Below are positions 1 to 5,274 of a stretch of 5,274 nucleotides of DNA, piece by piece. The DNA comes from Bacillota bacterium (GTDB taxonomy: Bacteria > Bacillota > Clostridia > UBA1381), in contig JAJPXA010000029.1 of the NCBI GenBank assembly GCA_021205715.1, positions 1-5,274 of the forward strand, given 5' to 3'. The notes under the pieces are model-generated. The model had not been told where the DNA came from. It saw only the letters and a list, made by a program, of their open reading frames with translations, and did no database searches. The position numbers and the translations under genes were made by a program. Position 1 is the stretch's first letter, and every line of letters begins with the position of its first letter.

Positions 1-486
1 GTGCTTGATAAAATCGCATACGCACAGCACTGACAAAAAATTAAGCTGATCAATCGCCGCAGCGCGAAACGTGTCGGCGGCGGCAAGCATAACCTTTTTG
101 CCGCGCGATTTGTAATACGAGGCGATTTTGCCTATGCTCGTGGTTTTGCCAACCCCGTTTACGCCTATTACAAGTATCACCGACGGAGAGGTAGAAATAT
201 TGACGCTGTTGTCCTGCTCGGATAAAATTCCGCTTATTATCCGAACGAGCGCCTGTCTGACCTCGTTCGCGTCCTTGATATGCTCGCGCTTTACGGTGCT
301 TCGAAGCTCCTCTATAATATACGTCGAGGTTTCGACTCCGATATCCGCCATTATAAGCGCCTCTTCAAGCTCCTCGAAAAGCTCCTCATCCACCGCGACA
401 AACGCGCTGAATACATTGTTTATCTGCTCGGATATATTATCGCGGGTTTTGGTAAGCCCTTGCTTTAATTTGTCAAAAAATCCCAT
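1..486 (-). CDS. ftsY: Signal recognition particle receptor FtsY, N-terminal 162 residues (3' end outside window)
   Basis: FtsY is the SRP-type GTPase that docks ribosome-SRP complexes at the inner face of the membrane and, with Ffh, delivers nascent membrane proteins to the Sec translocon. The frame is open from ATG at 486 to the left edge. Residues 1-25 form an amphipathic start (MGFFDKLKQGLTKTR), which in this family is the membrane-contacting helix. Residues about 25-95 are the helical N domain, with the ADIGVETS segment at 47-54. The GTPase domain follows, with the P-loop GVNGVGKTTS at 108-117 and the DTFRAAA motif at 138-144. There is no long acidic A domain, as is usual in Bacillota. 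The later GTPase motifs (DTAGR, TKxD) lie beyond the edge. The gene starts 22 bases after smc. Residues 151-156 are odd: the family's W-x-x-R-x-G reads L-S-V-L-C-V here (see findings). Identification is secure. Confidence 0.96.
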   Translation of the reverse strand, partial: MGFFDKLKQGLTKTRDNISEQINNVFSAFVAVDEELFEELEEALIMADIGVETSTYIIEELRSTVKREHIKDANEVRQALVRIISGILSEQDNSVNISTSPSVILVIGVNGVGKTTSIGKIASYYKSRGKKVMLAAADTFRAAAIDQLNFLSVLCVCDFIKH

Positions 487-500
487 TTCGTTAACCGTTT

Positions 501-506
501 CTCCTT
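501..506 (-). promoter_or_regulatory. Ribosome binding site of ftsY
   Basis: AAGGAG lies directly after the smc stop codon, in the 22-base gap before ftsY. The spacing to the ATG at 486 is 14 bases, longer than the usual 5-10. No ATG, GTG or TTG in frame lies between the site and that ATG, and the protein start MGFFDKLK matches the family, so the start is retained despite the spacing. Confidence 0.7.
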
Positions 507-508
507 TC

Positions 509-3500
509 TCAATTCGCCATTTGGTCGTCCACATCATCTATTTGCAGCGACAGCAGCTTTGACACGCCCTTTTCCTGCATAGTTATTCCGTAAAGAACGT
601 TCGCCGCCTCCATCGAGCCGCGGCGGTGCGTTATAATGATAAATTGCGTGCTTTCCACATAATTTTTAAGATATGTAGCATATCTCGACACATTAACATC
701 ATCGAGCGCCGCGTCAATCTCATCCAAAATGCAAAACGGCGTCGGCTTTACGCGCAAAATCGAAAACAAAAGCGCGATGGCTATAAACGACTTCTCGCCG
801 CCCGAATACAGGTTAATGTTTTGCAGTCCCTTGCCCGGGAGCTGAACGTCAATATCCACGCCGCTTTCAAGAACGTTATCGGGATTTGTAAGAGTGAGCT
901 TGCCGTGACCGCCGCCGAAAAGCTCCTTGAAAACCACCTCAAAGCTCCTGTTTATCTCCTCGAAATTCTTCGAAAACAGGTCAACCATAAGTTCATCCAT
1001 AGACTCGATAATTTTATTCAGGTTATTCTTTGATGTTTCCAAATCGGTCTTCTGCTTCGAAAGAAATTCAAAACGCTCCTTGACCGACTTATATTCCTCG
1101 ATTGAGTCCATATTGACACTGCCGAGCGACTTAATCGACGCTTTCAATTCCGACAAACGCTCAAACGACGCCTTTTCGTCGGTTATTTCCGTTTTTTGCT
1201 CCTCGGCAGCGGAATAGGTAAGCTCGTAATCATCCCACAAACGGCTTAATATGCGCTCCTTTTCCTCGTCCAGCTTTTCGATTCTCGCCTCAACCCTCGA
1301 CATCTCCTGCTGAAGCGACAGCAGCTTATCGGTAAGGTCTTTGTTTGACGCCTGTATCGCTTTAAGCTCGTTGGTCACTGCCGTTTTTTCGGCTTCTATT
1401 TCGGCAATCTCCGCTTTTATATCCTCCGATATTTGCTTCAACTCACTGCGGAGTGCTGTTTTTTCGCGTATTTCAGTATATAATTCGTCATTTTTAAGAC
1501 AAATATTTTCCTTATCCGCGTCCTTCGCCGCGATTTCCGTTTCGGAAATCGCTATTTCGCGCTTAATCTCCTCAATACTGCCGTTCGCCGTTTTCACCGC
1601 GTTTTCAAGTCCCGCGAGCTTCAATGTTTCATCCATAAGGCTCTGCGACTTCATCCGGCGGCTTTCGTCGATTTGATCAAGCTCCTCCTCAAGCTCCGCC
1701 AGCTGACTCTTGAACTGAGCGGATTGATTTTCCGCGCGTCTTACGGACGAAAGCAACTCCGCCACCTCATCCGACGAGGATTTTAAATGCTCCTCGATTT
1801 GCAGCAGCTCCGCCTCCATATTCGCCTTATCGTCCGAGCTTTCGAGCGATGAGGACAAATGCTCCACCGTGTTTTCAAGCCTTAATATCTCGTCCTCGTA
1901 CTCGCGCATAAGCGGCTCGTATGACGAAAGCTGATTGTTTACGGTTTGAATTTCCTTTGTCGCGTCCGCGATTTCGCTCTTAACATCTGCGGCGCTTCTC
2001 GCAAGCTCCGCGATTTCCGAGCCGAGCGATTTTATCTCCGCCGCGCGCGATAAAAATCCGCTCTGCTTGTTCACGCTGCCGCCGGAAATAGAGCCGCCGG
2101 GGTTCGTCACGTCGCCCTCAAGCGTCACAATTCTGAATTTATAGCCGAATTTTTTGCTCATTGCGATAGCGCTGTTGATATTGTCGGCAACCACGGTTCT
2201 GCCGAGCAAATTTGAGATAATGTCCGCGTATTTTTTATCGCAGGAAATAAGCTCATCCGCCGTCGCGATATAGCCGCCGCATTTTGATATGGCGGAAAGG
2301 TTGTCCATCCCGCGCGGCTTAACCGATGAAATCGGCAAAAAAGTCGCTCTGCCGCCGTTGCTGCGTCTTAAATATTCTATCGCGCCGCGCGCGTCATCCT
2401 CGGTTTCGACAACGATATTTTGCAGCGCGTTGCCCAAAGCCGTTTCAATGGCTGTCACGTATTTTTTGTTCACGTCAATAAGTCCCGAAAGCGTTCCGTA
2501 AATCGAAAGATGCTTCAGGCTCTGCGCCTTTAACACGGTTTTAACGCTTTTCGCGTAGCCCGCGTAATCATTTTCCATCCCCTCAAGTATCTTTTTCTTC
2601 GAGGATTTTGAGTTATATTCGACATTTATATTCGAGAGCCTCGCGTTTAAAGCCTTGAGCTTTTCGTCAAGCTCCGCCGCCTTTTGCTTTTGAGCATCAA
2701 CGGATTTTGCTATTTTATCGCGCTTTTCGCGCTTTTGAGCGATCTGCTTTTTGTCTTCGTCAATTTCAAGACGCGTACTTGTCATTCCCTCGTCATAGCT
2801 TTTTATCTCGGCTTCGACGATTTTTCTGCGCTCCAAATACGTGCCGCGCAGATTTTCTATGCCGACCGTCTTTTCGCGCTGCGACGCCGCCTCATTGCCC
2901 GCGTCAATCGCCTTTTGACGAACATCGTCTATTTGATTTCGCAGCTCCGCTTGCTTTTTATCCGTTTCATCACTGTCCGCCTTCATCGCGTCAAACGATT
3001 TTAAAAGCTCGCGCGCTTCCTCCTCATTCCTCGCCGCCTCCTCGAGGAATTTCACTATCTGCTCTTCCCTGCCGGCGTTTCGCTTGTTAATCCCCTCGAT
3101 TTCCTCGTCGATACGCTTCAGCATAGAGTGATTGTTTGAAATATTGTTTTCTGCAATCTTAATCTCATTATCGTTTTGCAGCACCCGCGCCTCATTTTCA
3201 ACAAGCATTGTGTGCTTCGCGCTCTGACGCTCGTCATTTTCCTTGCTTTTGGAATACAGACCGTTTATCTTTTCCTCTGTTTCCGATTCCTTTTCTCTCA
3301 GCTCGCCAAGCTCGCTTTGAACGCTTTCGTACTGCTTTTTGGCATCATCCGCAGACCTTTCGTTTTTCGCTATCGTAATCAGGCTCATATTAACGTCGAG
3401 AACCTTATATTCCCCATACAATTCAAGATATTTGCGCGCCTTTTCCGACTGGCGCCGCAAGGGATTTACCTGCGTTTCAAGCTCCGCCGTAATATCGTTG

Positions 3501-4072
3501 ATACGAACAAGATTTTCCTCAACGTTCGCGAGCTTTCTTACAGCCTCCTCCTTACGGTAACGGTATTTCGCGACACCCGCCGCCTCCTCAAAAAGGCTGC
3601 GTCTGTCCTCGGCTTTTGTCGATAAAATCTGCGACACGTTGCCCTGACCGATTATGGAATATCCGTCGTGACCCAAGCCAGTGTCCATAAAAAGCTCGCG
3701 TATATCCTTCAGGCGGCAATTCGTCTTATTAATCTGATACACACTCTCGCCCGAGCGGAAGAGCTTTCTTGTTACCGCAACCTCCTCGTAATTCACCGGA
3801 AATATATGCGAAGTGTTGTCCAACACAAGCGTTACCTCCGCGAAATTCAGCGGCTTTCTTGTCTGCGTGCCGGCGAATATTACGTCGTGCATATTTGAGC
3901 CGCGCAAGGTTTTCGCACTTGTTTCGCCTATAACCCACCGTATAGCGTCGGATATATTGCTTTTTCCGCTGCCGTTGGGACCCACAACCGCGGTAACGCC
4001 GTCGACAAATTCAAAAACGGTTTTATCCGCGAATGACTTAAAGCCCTGCATTTCCAATCTCTTTAAAAGCAA
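509..4072 (-). CDS. smc: Chromosome segregation ATPase SMC (complete, 1187 residues, TTG start)
   Basis: SMC dimerises through its hinge and, with the kleisin ScpA and ScpB, forms the ring-shaped condensin that organises and helps segregate the chromosome. All parts are present. The N-terminal head has Walker A GPNGSGKS at 31-38 (Lys37), the arginine-finger region TLRGSN at 55-60 (Arg57) and the Q-loop around Gln143 (SIIGQGNVSQIL). The first coiled coil spans about 170-505. The hinge spans about 505-670 and ends in the glycine-rich NPGGSISGGS at 657-666. The second coil spans about 675-1010. The C-terminal head has the ABC signature SGGEK at 1090-1094, Walker B FCILDE at 1113-1118 with catalytic Glu1118, and a final THRRGSMEAAN segment. 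The length fits the bacterial family (about 1190), and Lys37 and Glu1118 fall at the Bacillus subtilis positions. The TTG start at 4072 aligns with the family start MYLKRLEIQGFKSF and is preceded by a strong ribosome binding site. The upstream frame closes at a TGA 15 bases earlier. scpA and scpB are not in the window. Confidence 0.98.
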   Translation of the reverse strand: MLLKRLEMQGFKSFADKTVFEFVDGVTAVVGPNGSGKSNISDAIRWVIGETSAKTLRGSNMHDVIFAGTQTRKPLNFAEVTLVLDNTSHIFPVNYEEVAVTRKLFRSGESVYQINKTNCRLKDIRELFMDTGLGHDGYSIIGQGNVSQILSTKAEDRRSLFEEAAGVAKYRYRKEEAVRKLANVEENLVRINDITAELETQVNPLRRQSEKARKYLELYGEYKVLDVNMSLITIAKNERSADDAKKQYESVQSELGELREKESETEEKINGLYSKSKENDERQSAKHTMLVENEARVLQNDNEIKIAENNISNNHSMLKRIDEEIEGINKRNAGREEQIVKFLEEAARNEEEARELLKSFDAMKADSDETDKKQAELRNQIDDVRQKAIDAGNEAASQREKTVGIENLRGTYLERRKIVEAEIKSYDEGMTSTRLEIDEDKKQIAQKREKRDKIAKSVDAQKQKAAELDEKLKALNARLSNINVEYNSKSSKKKILEGMENDYAGYAKSVKTVLKAQSLKHLSIYGTLSGLIDVNKKYVTAIETALGNALQNIVVETEDDARGAIEYLRRSNGGRATFLPISSVKPRGMDNLSAISKCGGYIATADELISCDKKYADIISNLLGRTVVADNINSAIAMSKKFGYKFRIVTLEGDVTNPGGSISGGSVNKQSGFLSRAAEIKSLGSEIAELARSAADVKSEIADATKEIQTVNNQLSSYEPLMREYEDEILRLENTVEHLSSSLESSDDKANMEAELLQIEEHLKSSSDEVAELLSSVRRAENQSAQFKSQLAELEEELDQIDESRRMKSQSLMDETLKLAGLENAVKTANGSIEEIKREIAISETEIAAKDADKENICLKNDELYTEIREKTALRSELKQISEDIKAEIAEIEAEKTAVTNELKAIQASNKDLTDKLLSLQQEMSRVEARIEKLDEEKERILSRLWDDYELTYSAAEEQKTEITDEKASFERLSELKASIKSLGSVNMDSIEEYKSVKERFEFLSKQKTDLETSKNNLNKIIESMDELMVDLFSKNFEEINRSFEVVFKELFGGGHGKLTLTNPDNVLESGVDIDVQLPGKGLQNINLYSGGEKSFIAIALLFSILRVKPTPFCILDEIDAALDDVNVSRYATYLKNYVESTQFIIITHRRGSMEAANVLYGITMQEKGVSKLLSLQIDDVDDQMAN

Positions 4073-5070
4073 ATATATCTCACCTCACGTTTTTTCATAT
4101 TTTCATCACCTATAATTTTCAAATTTATATTTTTGTCGCGCTTAATCTTCTTAATATTCATCTTCCTGTTGCCGACAGCCTTTGAAATCTCGCGCGGATT
4201 TACCGCGACAGCGGCGTCGCTGTCGGAAACATTCAAAAGCGCCGCGGATATTAAATCATAATAAACCGCGCTTTCCACAAGCTCGCCGAACGAGCTGTGA
4301 ACGGGGCCTGCGACAACCGAACCGTTTTCGCAAATCTCATCGGTCGACTGTAAGCCGAGCCTTATTACGGCAATGCCGTTTTCCTCGAATTTCAAAAGCA
4401 GCTTTTTGCAAAGCTCCGCCGCCTCTTCCACGTTTTGCGGCATGTAAGCGCCCGCTCTGTACATATCCGCGAGGACAGTGTCCTCAATCGTGAGCGTCGG
4501 ATAAATGCGCACAATCTTCGGATGCAAACGTATTATTTCATCGGCGGTCGCAAGCGAGCGCTCCGGTGTGTCGCCCGGAAGTCCCGTCATCATCTGAAGT
4601 CCCAATGTAAACGGATACCGCCCTATAAGCTCTGCCGCGTCCCTGACCTGCCGCGCGGTATGACCTCTGCCGGATTTAAAAAGCACCTCGTCGTTCATCG
4701 ACTGCACTCCAAGCTCAATTGTCGTAACGCCGTATTTCAAAAGGTTGTCAAGTATGGTTGTGTCTATATAGTCCGGACGCGTCGAAAGACGTATGCCGCA
4801 AATATCGCCGCTTTTTATATACTCCCGCGCCGCAGATAAAAGCGCGGACTGCTCATCCATAGGAATACCCGTAAAGCTGCCGCCGAAAAACGCCGCCTCG
4901 ATATACGCGCCGTCCTTGGGGAGCGTTTTCAAATGCTCCTCGATAATGCGGCGAACATCATCGGGAGTCACCTCGCTCTGCGTTCCGGTTATACGCTTTT
5001 GATTGCAGAAAACACAGTCAAACGGGCAGCCGCGGTGCGGAACAAAAATCGGTATATTATATGTTTTCAT
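4063..5070 (-). CDS. Elp3-like radical SAM protein without acetyltransferase domain (complete, 335 residues)
   Basis: This is a radical S-adenosylmethionine enzyme. The cluster-binding motif C-x3-C-x2-C is at Cys15, Cys19 and Cys22 (GCPFDCVFCNQ) and should hold a [4Fe-4S] cluster. The SAM-contacting GGSF is at 63-66. Further barrel strands typical of the Elp3/YhcC group follow: LSTRPDYI at 95-102, ELGVQSM at 119-125, SGRGHT at 133-138, and LQMMTGLPGDT at 158-168. RIYPT at 188-192 and RLGLQST at 237-243 come next. AGPVHSSFGELVES at 254-267 resembles the segment after the barrel in Elp3. The protein ends in a lysine-rich tail (about 290-335). It has no GNAT acetyltransferase domain, so it cannot do the full Elongator wobble-uridine reaction alone. 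Members sit between rnc and smc in many Clostridia, and their substrate is not established to my knowledge. A role on RNA is only an inference from the Elp3 relationship and the basic tail. Its start overlaps rnc by 14 bases and its end overlaps smc by 10, suggesting translational coupling. The family is sure, the function open. Confidence 0.93.
   Translation of the reverse strand: MKTYNIPIFVPHRGCPFDCVFCNQKRITGTQSEVTPDDVRRIIEEHLKTLPKDGAYIEAAFFGGSFTGIPMDEQSALLSAAREYIKSGDICGIRLSTRPDYIDTTILDNLLKYGVTTIELGVQSMNDEVLFKSGRGHTARQVRDAAELIGRYPFTLGLQMMTGLPGDTPERSLATADEIIRLHPKIVRIYPTLTIEDTVLADMYRAGAYMPQNVEEAAELCKKLLLKFEENGIAVIRLGLQSTDEICENGSVVAGPVHSSFGELVESAVYYDLISAALLNVSDSDAAVAVNPREISKAVGNRKMNIKKIKRDKNINLKIIGDENMKKREVRYICF
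4079..4086 (-). promoter_or_regulatory. Strong ribosome binding site that fixes the TTG start of smc
   Basis: GAGGTGAG lies within the last codons of the radical SAM gene, six bases before the TTG at 4072. It is a near-ideal Shine-Dalgarno match at ideal spacing. The only other in-frame possibility, ATA two codons upstream, would directly abut the site, and the frame closes at a TGA just before it. The site therefore decides the smc start. Confidence 0.85.
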
Positions 5071-5274
5071 TTTTTATCCTACTAAGCTCCAGCTGCGCCG
5101 CGTGCTGTTCCGCGTCCTTTTTGCTTTTTCCGACACCTTTGCTTTTTGGAACACCGTCGATTAAAACCTCAACCTCAAAGGTTTTATTGTGATCCTTTCC
5201 CGTTTCGCCGATAACGCGGTACGTTACCGCTCCGATATGATCTTTTTGTATAGCCTCCTGGAGCATAGTCTTAT
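5057..5274 (-). CDS. rnc: Ribonuclease III, C-terminal dsRNA-binding domain (5' part outside window)
   Basis: RNase III cleaves double-stranded RNA, including the stems of the rRNA precursor, in the cytoplasm. Only the last 71 full codons are present, and the frame runs open to the right edge. They form a complete dsRNA-binding domain. KTMLQEAIQ is helix 1, followed by the strand VTYRVIGETG. The GKDHNKTF loop follows, then GVGKSKKDAEQHAA, the lysine-rich start of helix 2 that contacts the RNA phosphates. The endonuclease domain with its acidic catalytic residues and the NERLEFLGD signature lies beyond the edge. The assignment rests on the RNase III-like KTxLQE start, the short tail after the domain and the position just upstream of the radical SAM gene and smc. 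A different dsRBD protein is possible but unlikely. The stop codon lies inside the next gene (14-base overlap). Confidence 0.9.
   Translation of the reverse strand, partial: KTMLQEAIQKDHIGAVTYRVIGETGKDHNKTFEVEVLIDGVPKSKGVGKSKKDAEQHAAQLELSRIKNENI
5077..5081 (-). promoter_or_regulatory. Ribosome binding site of the radical SAM gene
   Basis: TAGGA lies within the last codons of rnc, six bases before the ATG at 5070. The protein start (MKTYNIPIFVPHRGCPFDC) places the cluster motif at residues 15-22, as usual for the family, so this start is well supported. Initiation here takes place while rnc is still being translated. Confidence 0.7.

Noticed and set aside
128..562. Open frame of 144 codons on the plus strand
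   Set aside because: It lies antisense to ftsY and the end of smc, both securely identified. Its product is a low-complexity Ser/Ile/Leu-rich chain as expected from the reverse strand of these genes, and it shows no recognisable motif.
3176..3625. Open frame of 149 codons on the plus strand with hydrophobic stretches that resemble membrane segments
   Set aside because: It is antisense to the charged coiled coil and head of SMC. Glu, Lys and Gln codons read in reverse give Phe, Leu and Ser-rich products, which mimics membrane segments. There is no other support for a gene.
3729..3938. Same-strand frame of 69 codons inside smc
   Set aside because: It is an out-of-frame shadow within the SMC head region, where the real frame encodes conserved family sequence. 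No independent ribosome binding site is evident.
4435..4839. Open frame of 134 codons on the plus strand
   Set aside because: It is antisense to the conserved core of the radical SAM gene. Its product is rich in Arg and Cys without any family motif.
5254..5259. AGGAGG on the minus strand as an internal ribosome binding site
   Set aside because: It is a perfect match to the Shine-Dalgarno core, but no ATG, GTG or TTG in any frame follows at a usable distance before a conserved rnc segment. It encodes part of LQEA and looks like chance.
5057..5266. Separate small dsRNA-binding protein starting at the ATG at 5266
   Set aside because: The frame stays open to the window edge, and the two residues before this Met (K-T) belong to the RNase III-like KTMLQE helix. 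The fragment is best read as the end of rnc, not as a stand-alone gene.
1..5274. A previously undescribed system (defence, mobile or biosynthetic)
   Set aside because: All but 22 bases are accounted for by four ordinary housekeeping genes in a known order. I saw no repeats, inverted ends, RNA genes or accessory genes.

Overview
The window is a gene-dense piece of bacterial chromosome with every gene on the minus strand. Read in the direction of transcription (right to left) it holds the 3' end of rnc (ribonuclease III), a complete Elp3-like radical SAM gene, a complete smc (chromosome-condensing ATPase) and the 5' part of ftsY (signal recognition particle receptor). The order rnc - radical SAM - smc - ftsY is a housekeeping arrangement known from Clostridia within the Bacillota. 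That order, the clostridial look of SMC and FtsY (FtsY lacks the long acidic N-terminal extension) and the strong purine-rich ribosome binding sites suggest an uncultured or poorly known clostridial lineage of moderate GC content. I cannot place it more precisely.

Layout. Positions 5274-5057 hold the C-terminal double-stranded-RNA-binding domain of RNase III, cut by the right edge. Positions 5070-4063 hold the radical SAM protein, whose start overlaps the end of rnc by 14 bases. Positions 4072-509 hold smc, which begins at a TTG codon inside the last codons of the radical SAM gene (10-base overlap). Positions 486-1 hold the first 162 codons of ftsY, 22 bases after smc, cut by the left edge. 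Those 22 bases are the only non-coding DNA here. No promoter, terminator, RNA gene, repeat, mobile element or CRISPR array is visible, and the overlaps point to one polycistronic, translationally coupled message.

Together the genes serve core cell processes: RNA processing (rnc), a probable RNA- or nucleotide-related radical chemistry of unknown substrate (radical SAM), chromosome organisation and segregation (smc) and membrane targeting of nascent proteins (ftsY). I found no new defence, mobile or biosynthetic system. The two points most worth checking are a cluster of three conserved-residue losses in ftsY within 40 bases of the left edge, each explained by one G-to-T change and possibly an assembly-edge artefact, and the functionally unassigned radical SAM protein locked between rnc and smc.
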